From NCBI GenBank assembly GCA_021464245.1, contig JADCRB010000013.1, forward strand, positions 6,078,959 through 6,142,958: DNA of 64,000 bases, written 5' to 3'. This stretch comes from Carallia brachiata (Eukaryota; Streptophyta; Magnoliopsida; Malpighiales; Rhizophoraceae). Each line of letters opens with the position of its first letter. The first letter of the stretch is position 1. Both the position numbers and the translations under genes were made by a program. Positions 33,467 through 45,500 of this stretch are shown here, piece after piece. The notes below the pieces were generated by a model. That model saw only the letters and a program-made list of their open reading frames with translations, was not told where the DNA came from and did not search any database.

Positions 33467-36392
33467 ATGGCCTCTGCCTCTGCTACCTCACCCACCACCC
33501 TTTCTCTTCTCAAAACCACCGCTTCTTCCGCCACCTTCACTGCCGCCCGCGTTTGCCTTCTTCCTCTGCCCTCCTCTTCCTCCTCCTCCTCCTACCGGTC
33601 TCCGTGCCACCACCGGTTTCCGCCGCCTCGGCTTCGCTGCTACTAACCCATTATTCTCCCTCCATGTTGCATCCAATTCCGGCTCCGGCAAGGCCGGCAG
33701 AGCGGTGGTTTCCATGGCCAAGAAGAGCGTCGGGGACCTGACCGCTGCGGATTTGAAGGGGAAGAAGGTTTTTGTGAGAGCCGATTTGAATGTGCCTTTG
33801 GATGATAATCAGAACATTACCGATGATACCAGAGTTAGAGCTGCTGTTCCCACCATTAAGCATTTGATCCAGAATGGTGCTAAAGTCATTCTCTCTAGCC
33901 ATTTGGTATGTGGGTCTTCCTTGTGATTTTTGGGGCTTCTTTTTTTTTTTTTTTACTTAAATTGCATGTTTTCTTTCTTGTGGAATTGTTTGATTGATGA
34001 TCTTGGATGTGATTTTTCCTTGGATTCTTGTGTATTGTAACTTTACCATTTGTTGATTCTATAATTCACTAGAATTTCTTTTGTCCTATTTGGTTGGCTT
34101 TGCTTATGTCAATCTAAATTTTCAACTGTAATTACACTGGTGAAAGTTTCTTTGTTTTGAGGTTAATTTGCTTGACAAGATTGAACTTGAGCTTACAAGT
34201 TACAAGTATTGTGTTTTTTTGTTTTTGAGCACAAGCAGTTTGATTCCTTGCAGCTGTAGTTGAGGGTGTCATTTTGCTTCTCTGATGTTTCTGTCCTGGT
34301 TATCTTGTGATCTTCATCTACTCTGCAATAACTGCTTATCAATGTTGGAGTTTGGCCGTATGAGCTGCTGATTTGTTCTTCAATGAATTTCAGGGACGAC
34401 CAAAAGGTGTTACTCCAAAGTTCAGCTTGGCGCCTCTTGTACGTCGTTTATCTGAACTCCTTGGCATTCAGGTACAACTCTGTGATAGGATTGTGAATAT
34501 GGAAAAAGGAAGCTAGATTTTATTTACTCCGTTGGAGAATGTGCTTATAAATGATGATTGAGCAGGTTGTCAAGGCTGATGATTGCATTGGTCCAGAGGT
34601 AGAAAAGTTGGTTGCTTCACTCCCAGAAGGTGGCGTTTTGCTACTTGAAAACGTGCGGTTCTACAAGGAGGAAGAAAAAAATGAGCCTGAATTTGCCAAG
34701 AAGCTCGCTTCCTTGGCAGATCTATATGTGAATGATGCATTTGGGACCGCACATAGAGCCCATGCCTCAACTGAGGGAGTCACAAAGTTCCTGAAGCCAT
34801 CGGTTGCTGGCTTCCTCTTGCAAAAGGTGGCTTTTTTAAGTTCTTGTTCCTTTTCTTCTTTCTAAATACTAATGATCTTTATGTGGACCTGCATATGAGC
34901 AAATCATTGATTTAATGTTGACTGTTAGAACTGCTACTGGAAGTCATATGCAATCTAAATGACCAGGGTGCTCAAGTGCATTTTGCTGTGTTACAATTCA
35001 TGCTGCATGCTGCAAACTAATTCACTGTTGATGTTTTTAGTTTGAAAGAAATATTTTGCTGTCATTGAGACTGGAAAAAAAATAGTGAAAATGCCGTCTA
35101 TCTATTTCTGTTCATCATCTAAAGGACCTAGCTTTACATTTTTTTTTTCACTCAAATAACTAAATCTATAGCAATCCCTTTTTAGGAGCTGGACTATCTT
35201 GTTGGGGCAGTTTCAAACCCAAAGAGGCCATTTGCTGCTATAGTGGGTGGTTCGAAGGTCTCATCCAAGATTGGAGTCATTGAGTCTCTCTTAGAAAAGT
35301 GTGACATCCTCCTTTTGGGCGGAGGAATGATTTTCACGTTTTATAAAGCGCAAGGCCTATCAGTGGGTTCATCCCTTGTTGAAGAAGACAAGCTTGACTT
35401 GGCAACATCACTACTTGAGAAGGCCAAGGTAAAAGGAGTGTCTCTTTTGTTGCCTACCGATGTGGTAATTGCAGACAAGTTTGCTCCTGATGCAAACAGC
35501 AAGGTAGGCCTCTAATCTCTCATGATACGGCATCCCAAATTTATATTTTCTTCTTTAAATGACTTCTCTTCGACAACTCGATAATTTTAATTGCTACACG
35601 ATATTCCGATATTCCTAAAGCTAGAATCCGATGGACTGGTCATTTTTAGAGCAAGAAATGAGATACTTCTGTGATCAACTGCAGATTGTGCCAGCGTCGG
35701 CCATCCCTGATGGGTGGATGGGACTGGATATTGGACCCGATTCTATAAAGACGTTCAATGAAGCTTTGGAAACCACCAAAACCATCATCTGGAATGGACC
35801 GATGGGAGTGTTTGAGTTTGACAAGTTTGCAGTTGGAACAGAGGTATGCAAAAATTGTCGCTTTTAATGAGATTTTCTGTTTTTTTGTCTCCCTGGTTTG
35901 TCAAAAATTTTGTGCTGCATTTGGTTCCATTTCTTGAACTTTTGCAACTCTTTGTGATGCTTCATTCAAAAAAGTCCCCAACTTCTCCAATCAGCTTTCC
36001 TCTCAGTGACTTGTACCAACTGAAAAACATGTAAAACGCAATTTTGCAAACTGGTCTGTACAATAAACCCATTCAAAATTAAGAGATCACAGCATATGGA
36101 AAGCCCTGGCCACAGCACCCAGGTTTTACAGCCTTGTTCCCATGATGAGTAGACATTGAACTAGAGCTGTAACTGCTTGCAGGCTGTTGCAAAGAAGCTA
36201 GCAGAACTCAGCGGGAAGGGAGTGACAACAATCATTGGTGGCGGGGATTCTGTCGCAGCTGTAGAAAAAGTAGGAGTTGCTGATAAAATGAGCCACATAT
36301 CCACTGGTGGTGGTGCCAGCTTGGAGTTGTTGGAAGGTAAAGAGCTTCCGGGTGTCCTTGCTCTTGATGAAGCCATCCCGGTAGCCGTTTAA
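33467..36392 (+). CDS. PGK: Phosphoglycerate kinase, plastid
   Basis: Catalyses 1,3-bisphosphoglycerate + ADP to and from 3-phosphoglycerate + ATP, in the Calvin cycle and plastid glycolysis. Six exons: 33,467-33,905, 34,394-34,471, 34,566-34,826, 35,186-35,503, 35,685-35,843 and 36,183-36,392, all GT-AG. The mature part begins near [20 protein letters not shown] (33,714) and runs 405 residues. Signatures seen: [13 protein letters not shown] near the start (substrate binding), [20 protein letters not shown], and the nucleotide-binding [11 protein letters not shown] in the last exon. ATG 33,467 opens a typical Ser/Ala/Thr-rich transit peptide, but that frame stops at about 33,646; the mature frame is offset by +1. 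One extra base (or two missing) near the TCC repeat at 33,572-33,592 accounts for it. Without a transit peptide, ATG 33,714 would give a cytosol-sized enzyme. Confidence 0.92.
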
Positions 36393-36738
36393 CATTAGCT
36401 CTCAAAATTTTTCACACACACCCCCCCCCCCCCAAAAATTGTTATCTACAAACGATAAATGGGGCTGTTGTAGAACGATACAGAGTTCCATGTTGTAAAT
36501 TTTCTCGTTGCCTTCCCCATTGAGAGGGGCTCATTCTGCCTAACCGCCTTTACTGTTTGCTGCCTAAATTTTCAGGATGCTGTGCTTAGTGAGCTTATCC
36601 AAGTTTTCGAATAAAAAAATGGTTTACGTTTCTCAGCTCTTACAAGTCATTGTTTTGTTTGTGAATTCAACAAAAAATTTATACTACTTGCTGTTGACAA
36701 AAATTCAGTGAAGAAAGCGGAGCAGAAGCCAAATTATC
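36393..36738. other. PGK 3' UTR and short spacer
   Basis: Just after the stop there is a C-run (about 36,421-36,433) and AATAAA-like text near 36,610. The next feature is the converging MRP RNA gene on the other strand. Confidence 0.5.
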
Positions 36739-36743
36739 AAAAA
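36739..36743 (-). terminator. Pol III terminator of the MRP RNA gene
   Basis: A TTTTT run on the minus strand lies 6 nt beyond the P1 helix 3' strand (36,749-36,757). This is the standard Pol III stop signal. Confidence 0.75.
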
Positions 36744-37004
36744 GATGAGCTGCGAGATCATAAGCCCCGTTCGGTTAATCCACCACATGGGTGGACCGAG
36801 TGAATGACTGTAGACGTTCGTCTACGGCCAAGATACCCCAGCGAAGGTAATCTGATAGGCTCCACACGTGTCTCAGCCCACACCCCGAAAGGTGGGATTT
36901 CCTCCAGCGCGAGGCTCCGCCGTGTCTGGCGGCTGCATCTCTGCAGAAATGGCCCGGGGACTTTCCTGGGTCGCAATTGGCCCAATCACTCCGTCTCGCA
37001 GCTG
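36744..37004 (-). ncRNA. MRP: RNase MRP RNA
   Basis: A GC-rich, structured block of about 261 nt in AT-rich DNA, minus strand. CR-I reads GGAAAGTCCCCGGGCC (+ strand 36,951-36,966), matching the metazoan MRP core except at one position. CR-V fits the ANAGNNA rule: ACAGTCA at 36,805-36,811. Helix P1 pairs GCTGCGAGA (36,994-37,002) with TCTCGCAGC (36,749-36,757), nine perfect pairs. P2 pairs GAGTGA (36,986-36,991) with TCACTC (36,798-36,803). The 3' end ACGGGGCTTATGATCTCGCA resembles the vertebrate MRP 3' end. Its length equals that reported for plant MRP RNA (about 260 nt, from memory). A Pol III-type promoter and terminator flank it. The CR-I sequence favours MRP over RNase P RNA. The RNA is the catalytic core of the nucleolar particle that processes pre-rRNA. 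Confidence 0.88.
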
Positions 37005-37028
37005 CTGCGGACTGTTGCTTAAAGTTCG

Positions 37029-37072
37029 TTTTATATACGGGTAGACTGATGTGTTTACTCTCGATATGGGAT
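37029..37072 (-). promoter_or_regulatory. Plant snRNA-type Pol III promoter (USE + TATA) of MRP RNA
   Basis: On the minus strand the upstream sequence element is ATCCCATATCG (37,062-37,072), one mismatch from the plant consensus RTCCCACATCG. TATATAAAA follows at 37,029-37,037. The 24-nt gap between them is the spacing known for Pol III plant snRNA genes (Pol II genes have about ten more). Transcription would start about 30 nt downstream of the TATA, at the P1 helix. Confidence 0.82.
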
Positions 37073-37382
37073 GTTTCTCGGTTTTTATCATATCAGGTGC
37101 TTTTCTTTTTTAAGAGGAAAAAATAACTCACAAATATATTATTATAGTATTTATGAACTGAAATCAATATTTTTTTTATAGTTAACGTCTTAATTTAATT
37201 ATTATTTAAGTATTATTACACTTGAATAGACATAATCTATGTTCGATTTTACCATTAATAAATCTAAAGTTCAACATCATGCATTTGGCTCAAATCTCCA
37301 TTTATTAGGGAGTGAATTATAATAAAAAAAGTTTAACCCATACCAATACAAATAAAAATATGTTAAATTATGGACCAAACAA

Positions 37383-38067
37383 GGGATAACCATTTTTTAA
37401 GTCCTAAAACTTTTCAAATTTTTGTAATTAAGTGCTATACCTTTTTAACTTTTTAAATGAGTCCTAAACCTTTAATTTTTGTTTCATTTAAGTCCTTTTT
37501 TAACAGCTCCGTCATTGAAAGAGAAAATGAATTTTAGGATTTGGGAATTGAGGATTGATGGCTGGATTAGGAAGGGAATATTGTGCTTGATTCTTCGTTG
37601 AAATACAAAGAAAATGGATTACAACTTAGGGGAGTATAAAGAAGCAAATCAATGTTTTGTTTCCTTATTCTTCCTTTCTTTTCTTTTTTTTTTTTTTGAT
37701 TTTGATCGAGCCTTGTTCCTCTTTTCTGGATTTTTCTTGCGTGTAAACAAGAATCTAAAATATCCACACACAAGCCCTTTTCTTTTTCCTTTTTTTTTTA
37801 ATTATAATTTCGTTGTCTTGGATTTAAATATGCACGTGAGTATTTACTATGTTTTTTAAAATATATTTGTATTTGTTTTTAATTTATAATTGCTTATTTT
37901 TGTATTCAACTATTATACGTTATTATACGTAACGGAGCTGTAGCTATTAAATAAGGACTTAAATAAAATAAAAATTAAAGATTTAGGACTCATTTAAAAA
38001 AGTAAAAAGATATAGGAATTAATTACAAAAATTTGAAAAATTTTAAGACTTAAAAAATTGTTATTCC
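37383..38067. mobile_element. Mutator-like non-autonomous TIR element, exact 10-bp target duplication
   Basis: The element is 685 bp. Terminal inverted repeats run about 135 bp each; the left starts GGGATAACCATTTTTTAAGT and the right, on the other strand, GGAATAACAATTTTTTAAGT. Both contain TTAAATGAGTCCTAAA and end near ACGGAGCTG/CAGCTCCGT. The direct repeat GACCAAACAA flanks it at 37,373-37,382 and 38,068-38,077. About 410 bp of internal sequence is not part of the repeats and has no recognised origin. It sits between the two PGK genes. Confidence 0.87.
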
Positions 38068-38077
38068 GACCAAACAA

Positions 38078-38681
38078 TCACTTCAATAATTATCAAGTGA
38101 TTTGTTTTAAAACTGTTCGTTGAAGGGTTGACCTTCACCGCAATCTGCCTCTACTCACATTTTGATGGTTAAAATCTGACGTGACATGACACGCTCGCGT
38201 GCTGGTGGGCATGTAAGGCAAATAATAATAATAATACATAAACATATATTTTTTGAGTGGCCGGAGAGTTTGGGCTTGGGTGGAAGGAGGTTTCTTTTTT
38301 TTTCTTTTGGGCTCAGGTTTTCTTTAGTTTTAATTGATTGGCATTTTGTGATTTGCAACAGTAAGGCATATGTACTTCCAAGATGATATCCATGGGTTTC
38401 TCCTTGCGATTAGACAAATCTTACCAATTGCAATAAAACTATATAGAAAAAGGCTCATCCAATTGGAGTAGGACCATCAACAAGTTTCAAAGTGAATTCC
38501 CGTAGGAAGTAGAGCACCCTCAAAGATGCTCATGAAAAACAATTTATTTAGTCACTCTACAGACCCTATGAGATCAAACTCTGCTATGTGATTCAGTCCA
38601 CCTTAGCTGTGAAACCAACCCATGTACCAGAACTAAAGATTGCAAAGGAATTAATCCGAGGGTCAAGAAAAAGCTAAAAGC
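38078..38681. other. Spacer and 3' UTR of cytosolic PGK
   Basis: The part near 38,400-38,681 is presumably the 3' UTR of the leftward PGK gene. No other feature was recognised. Confidence 0.45.
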
Positions 38682-41600
38682 TCAAGCATTATCAAGAGCA
38701 AGAACCCCAGGAAGTTGTTTTCCCTCGAGAAGCTCTAGGCTGGCACCACCACCGGTAGAAATATGGCTCATCTTGTCAGCAACACCAACCTTTTCAACTG
38801 CAGCCACAGAATCACCCCCTCCGATGATTGTTGTCACACCCTTCCCAGTAAGATCCGCAAGCTTCTCGGCAATCGCCTGCAACAAGAAAAACAAAAATAT
38901 TTCGATATCAGGGAGTGAACCCAGATGAAAAGGCCAGTGTGCATGCTCGAGAGAGAAGTACCCCAGTCCCTGCTGCAAACTTTTCAAACTCAAAGACGCC
39001 CATGGGTCCGTTCCAGATGATGGTTTTGGTGGTATCTAACGATTCACAGAATATCTTGACGGAATCAGGTCCTATATCTAAACCCATCCAGCCATCCAGT
39101 ATTTCAGCTGCCGACACCACCTGCAAGAACATTGCACTTAATCATGAGAACACATTTAACCGTAAATTGAAATATAGACATCCTTCTAATTCTACCTTTG
39201 TAGGAATGGGGAGTTTCAGGGATGCGTGTAAAAGTGCATCGATGAACAATCATAAGAAAACCTTGACTAAGTTAAAACCTGAAAACCTTGACTAAGTACC
39301 AAGAGAGTTTGAATGAGCTGTGATACAAACCTTGCTATTTGCATCTGCAGTAAACTTGTCAGCAACAACCACATCAATAGGTAGCAGTAGATTTACCCCC
39401 TTAACCATGGCTTTCTCTATAAGTGAATTTGCAAGATCAAGTTTGTCTTCTTCCACAAGAGATGAACCAACTGAATAACCTTGGGCCTTGTAGAAAGTAA
39501 ACATCATTCCTCCACCCAGTATGAGGATGTCAACCTTCTCCAACAAGGATTCTATCACTCCAATCTTGGTCGACACCTTTGATCCACCAACAATTGCAGC
39601 AAATGGCTTCTTTGGACTTGCCACTGCTCCAACAAGATAGTCAAGTTCCTACAATCAGAGATTTAAAAACACGTCAGCACAAGTAATTTACAGAAAATCC
39701 CTCCATACACAGTGCCCCTGTTTCTAAGTCTTCTAGTTGTGTCATGACAACAAATATCAAATAAGATCAAAGAAGAATTAAAAATCTTGAAAAGACTGCT
39801 CTTTCAATCATCAATTTATGCAAAAAATATGACGCAGCCATCATTTGAGAAAAAAAAAAACGCCATCTCATCCAGAATTGAGAATACACATTGGATATTC
39901 CTCAGTTGACCAGCTCTAGCAATCTGCCTAAGAATGTGATTCTCATCCTTAAATAACATGGATGCATCAAATAACGGATATCAGAAAATTTGCCGACTCT
40001 CTATTTCCAGCTTCCAAATTAAAATTTGTGTACACATGCTTGCAAACATTTTCGCAGTACTAGAAAATAGATGAAGCACTCTAAGCCAAATGAAGATTAC
40101 ACCATACCTTCTGCATAAGAAAACCAGCAACAGCAGGTTTCAAGCACTTAGCCACTCCTTCAGTGGAGGCATGAGCTCTATGTGCAGTTCCAAATGCATC
40201 ATTGACATAAACATCAGCAAGAGAAGCTAGCTTCTTTGAGAATTCAGGGTCGTTCTTCTCTTCTTCTCTGTGGAATCTTACATTCTCGAGGAGCAAGACA
40301 CCACCTTCAGGGAGCTCAGCCACCATTTTCTGAACTTCCTCACCAATACAATCGTTTGCCATCTTGACCTATCATGGCAAAATTGAAAAGGGTAAACCCC
40401 AATTGAGTGTTATTTGAACGAAGTATGAACAGAGAGTGGCAAGCGAACAAGAGAGAGACGTAAAGACAAACCTCAATTCCAAGAAGTTCAGATAGCCTTG
40501 GTACAAGAGGCTTCAAGCTATACTTGGGCGTAACACCTTTCGGGCGTCCCTAAAAACCACAAAAGTATATGAAGATTATACAAGAGACTAATGGCAAAAC
40601 AACACATCATGTTAATCACAAATGATAGCCTATAAACCAATTGGAGATGCCAGCTAAATAGCATGCATATCTGATGTTTTCCCACACTGTAAATGCCAAT
40701 GTCTACTTATGGCACAAATAAAAGAAGTAAATTGATTAATTAATCAATGCAGTACAAAAAAACTATTTATGACATTTCTTTCCTTTTCTTGAGTGGAATA
40801 TAAGTAAGATGAACATCAAATTTCATTAAAGCGCATTATTATTGTAACAAACTTCAAATCATCCATAGGACCATAGCCGAAATAAATTGAACAATTACTC
40901 AATAACATATAAGAAAATTGTCGGCGATACTTACCCCTCAACTGGGATTAAGTAAGATGAATATCAAAAATTTGTGTATTATCAACTGTAAAATATTCCA
41001 AAGGACATTGCATAACAACATAAAATCTTCACCTTAAGTGTGCCTTTGTATTATCATTGATTATCGTGCCACGGAAAAACAATTGAACCAAAGCACAAAC
41101 ACTTGCTGTTAGACATGAAGACAAAGAAGGATGCTTGGACCTATAACTGACTCATAAAATATGATGAGACAGCGGCAAAACAAGACAATATAATCACTCG
41201 TGTTGAGACAAAACATGTAAACCCCCTAATAGTCAAGAGATCCATCCCAAGGGAGTTGACACAATCCAATCCCTATTTGAAATCAGATAAAAGCAAAGAA
41301 AACAAAGAAAACAATAGCAACAAATACAACTAATTTATACTAAACATGGTGATGAATCCATTTCCATAAACAATCACTATGCACAGACCTCAGTGTTCAT
41401 GCCATGCCTGTTACCAAATGAAATCCATAACGGCGCCTTCCCTCTCCAATTAGTCACACATTAAACTCAGGGACTGAGACAAAAAATAATTATCAAAATA
41501 ATACCTACATCACTAGAAAATTGCACCAAAAAATAACAAAACGGACGATCGTCTTAGAACCAACAGACATAATAAACAAAAAGTGCAAGCCAATCCAGAA

Positions 41601-42265
41601 AATGAAAGATGATGAACCCAAGGCCAATGAGAGTCAATATCCAGGGAAAGATAACACAAGTGGACCAGCATAAGCAACCACATGCAATAGAGGAAACACA
41701 AAGGTCCAAAACTCATACTAAACCATGTGATTGACCCAGCAAAACCAATAACTGATTTCCATTTTTCCAATGAAAAATCAATGATCCAAATTTAAAAACC
41801 TATTAGTTGCCCATAACTCAGGTAAGAACTAAGGTGAACATACAAAAAACATTTTGGGGACATTAAAACAAAAAAAAAAAAGAGTGAGAAAATTATCTAT
41901 AAACTACCCAACATGAATCTGCATAAAAAATCAGATATCAACAATCAAAACACAGATCAACCAAAATACATTTCCATCATCAACAAATAAAAAAAAAAAG
42001 AAATCCAACAGGCAAGAAAACAAACAAACAAACAAACAATGAAAGTAAATTATGGTTTAAGTGAGAATACCAAATGGGTGCAGAGAATGACTTTAGCCTT
42101 AAAATCCATTAAATACTTAATAGTGGGAACAGCAGCACGGATCCTGGTGTCATCGGTGATATTGAAGTTATCGTCCAAAGGGACATTCAGATCCACCCTC
42201 ACAAACACCCTCTTCCCCTTCAAGTCTGCCTCTTTCAGACTCCCAACACTTTTCTTGGTCGCCAT
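38682..42265 (-). CDS. PGK: Phosphoglycerate kinase, cytosolic
   Basis: Glycolytic PGK of the cytosol. Six exons, minus strand: 42,071-42,265, 40,472-40,549, 40,108-40,368, 39,331-39,648, 38,962-39,120 and 38,682-38,876. All are GT-AG and in phase, giving 401 residues, the normal length of plant cytosolic PGK. The protein starts [20 protein letters not shown] with no transit peptide. It has [33 protein letters not shown] and [11 protein letters not shown]. The four internal exons (78, 261, 318 and 159 nt) have exactly the lengths of those in the plastid PGK 2.3 kb away, so the two are duplicates. An AG acceptor (TTGCAG) directly before AAAATGG suggests a 5'-UTR intron. Reading frame intact. 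Confidence 0.95.
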
Positions 42266-42510
42266 TTTCTGCAATAACACAAATCACAAACCGAAAAACC
42301 AATGAGTACCCAGACCAAAACACACAGAAATAAACACACCCAGATGAAAAAGATTGAAACTTTTAAAAGATCCATTGGAACAGAACACACACCGACTGCT
42401 AGAGAGAGAGCGAGAAAACCAAAGACGAAAGCTTTTTATGTGAGATCAGGAAGAAAAGACACGTCGCAACTCACAAGGCTCTTGAGTGAATGGAAGGTTT
42501 CAGAAGGAGC

Positions 42511-42520
42511 TTATATATAA
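42511..42520 (-). promoter_or_regulatory. TATA box of cytosolic PGK
   Basis: TTATATATAA lies 246 bp upstream of the ATG at 42,265, beside a (GA)n tract at about 42,531-42,572. Transcription start would be near 42,485. The distance to the ATG leaves room for a 5'-UTR intron. Confidence 0.55.
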
Positions 42521-42574
42521 TATGAAATGAATGAGAGAGAGAGAGAGAGAGACAGAAGGAGAGAGAGAGGAAAA

Positions 42575-45500
42575 CGATGTTCGGGTTTACTTTATTGGGT
42601 TCTGCTTACCTTGGAGCGCACACTGGGCCGCCAATAGGATATGATAGCACCTTTCTATTTCTGTGGTCCGGTTAGAAACTTGGGGCTAACTCTGTTTTCC
42701 TGGCTTTGCTCTCGAGATTCTAGAGATCCTGTACGCATGAATGCGATCAACTTGAAGTCTTGAACCGATTTTTTTTTTTAATCAGAATAAAAAGATTTAT
42801 TAAAATGAGTTGTGCTATTTGTCACGAATATAAGTTTAATGACCGTTAACGAATTATTTTTTTAAAAAAAAAAATTTACTTTTTTTTATTTTTTAATATA
42901 TTTTTTTTTAAAAAAATTAATACTTAAATAATAATCTGTGTTACCTTAAATATATATAGTAATACACTAAATTTTAATTTTTAAAAAAATATATTAAATT
43001 TTTTTTGTTGCTAAGGTAGTATATTTGGATCTATTTAATTTTTTAAATTAATAGGAAGAAAAAAATTTAAAAGAAAAAACAGAAACAAGTATTCCATTAG
43101 AATAAATAAAAAAGGGATAGCAAAGTGCTCCACGTCATCCGTGTAGAGTTCGTGAGCCAATGCTTCGTGCGATTTAGAATTATTCATTAAAAATATATCC
43201 CATTAAATATTTAAATTAGAGTTAGAATAATTTTTCTTTGGACACCCTGTTTAACTTAAATCGACTATTTGGAGCAACTGATTTACGGAGATCTAAGTTT
43301 AGAAAAAATAAGTTAGAGATTTACATCCTATTTCTTACAAATCCTCATTGCTAGTTGTAATACAAACATTAACTCAATTTTAAAACCAAATAAAAAATGC
43401 GAACTACGAGCTTATATCCGCATATCTATAATTTATTATTAATTGTAATCATATTTTTTAAGATTAAAATATTTGACTAAATGATGATGTTAATATAATA
43501 ATATATAATATTTACAAAAAAATTTTGCATGTAACTATAAAAATACAATTGATGCATAGTAATAAATTGTTAGATTGTAAAAAAATATATTAAATTTAGA
43601 TTAAAAAAATATTATATATCTTTAAATTAATTACATAATTTTAACATATTTATTAAATATGTTTATATAATTTAACGCTTATATCCGAATGGAGTTCATT
43701 ACTGTTTCCTTGGCAGGTGAATTATTACATAATTCGATTTTTTTTTCGTTTTTTGATGGGTACATAATTCGATATTGACAAGGTTGGATTGCGAATATGC
43801 CGAACATAGATTCGGATCCCCCTTTTCTTTGTCAATCGTCGTAATAAAGGGGATGGCATTTAATTGGAGAGGAAGATAAAATGGCACCGTTTGAATTTAG
43901 CTGTTGTTATTTTGCAATTAGTTTTATTTCTCTTTTTTTTTTTTTTTTTTGTCTTTTTCTAGCAACCTCTAACCAAAAGGCACAAGTAAAGTCAAATTGG
44001 GAAACTTGAAATTTCAATGCGAGTGAAGTCATAGAAGCAAAGCATGATTTGAAGCGTCCACCACAGTGAGCAACAACGCCATGCGTATCCATGGCTTGTT
44101 AGTAGGATTATGGCACTTGTTTGATAATAATTAAGTATATTTTTACGTTAACAGTATTGTATTCAAAAATGGGCTAAATTGAACGGCAAACTAATTCAAT
44201 ACATGAACAGGAATTGTCCCTCCCTCTCTCTTTGGAAAAAAATTGATAGAGATAGATGTATCTATGGTCTTTTCGTGCGAATTTTGGAATAGACCCAATG
44301 CAATATGTAATTTCAATAGTTGGAAAAGGTCATGCAACCTAACTCGGTAAAGATTAGTTAGACCACACTAATAATTTTTAAATAAAGTTTAGCCCAATGG
44401 TGGTGATGATGAGTAGAATAATAATGATTATATACATGTTGATGTCTGAGAATTATTTGTGTCTTATATTTAGTTTTTTTAGATAATAATATGAGAAAAT
44501 AAAGATAATATCTTACAATTTTGTTAAAGAATATTAATCATACTACACAACATATTAAATTTTTGCATTAAATTTATTGAAAAGTAAATTTTATATGACC
44601 CAACAAGAAACATCATCCTCTTCTATAATTATCGGGGAACAAATTTATATTTAGTCCAACTAAACACAAAATCTTTAATATTATAATTAAAACTAAATTT
44701 TAACAATTTGACCATAACATACTGTAATATGCTTCTATTTGCTCACCACGTGAACTACTGTTAATACTACCATAAATTTCTTTTCTTCCTAATATTGCTA
44801 ATTGTAAATTTTTATTAAGGGGGTGTTTGTTTAAGGAAAAAATTAGATTAGAATATAAATCAATCAATATTTTCTCATTCTTTATGTTTGATTTAAAAAA
44901 AATGATTCTTATTATCTTAAAAAGGGGAATGGGATAAGGCAATCCTAATTCCCTTATACTTATTGTTAACGATTCTCATTGATTATAATTGTCATGCTAA
45001 TAACATGTTAACAAAAAAAAAATAAAAAAAAAATCTCTCCAGCCTATAAAAACCCATCAAAATCTCTACAACAGGAGGATAAAAATTTTCAACAGAACTC
45101 ATTGAAATTATATGAAATCCTTAACTGACAGAGAGAAATCTTCAACAAAAATCACTAAAATCCTATAAATAAGAGTGATATAACTTCAGTAAAGGAAGTC
45201 CTTTGTAGAATTAGCCATATTGTCAGAGGGGAAGAGCAATCTCATATAAATGTCTGGAGACGATACGAGAAGTTAATTGCCGTCGCAAGACATCAAATAA
45301 TTATTACTTCTGAACTTCTTCCATTTGATTTTCTAGCAACTTTCTCCCTTTTAACTTTTCTATCAAGAACAACTCATCTTCTTCACTGTATTTTCTAATT
45401 TGGAGACCTCCTCATCTTCTTTTGATTTTAAATACATGAATTTTCTAAATTTTAATCTGCACACTTTTTTTTTAAAGAAATAAATAAAAAAGCCTCTACT

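Noticed and set aside
33553..33741. Open frame overlapping PGK exon 1
   Set aside because: It is the third frame of the transit-peptide region; neither the start nor the product fits PGK, whose two real frames flank it.
36758..37022. Three overlapping ORFs over the MRP RNA gene
   Set aside because: They are GC-driven shadows on both strands of a structured RNA with its own Pol III promoter and terminator.
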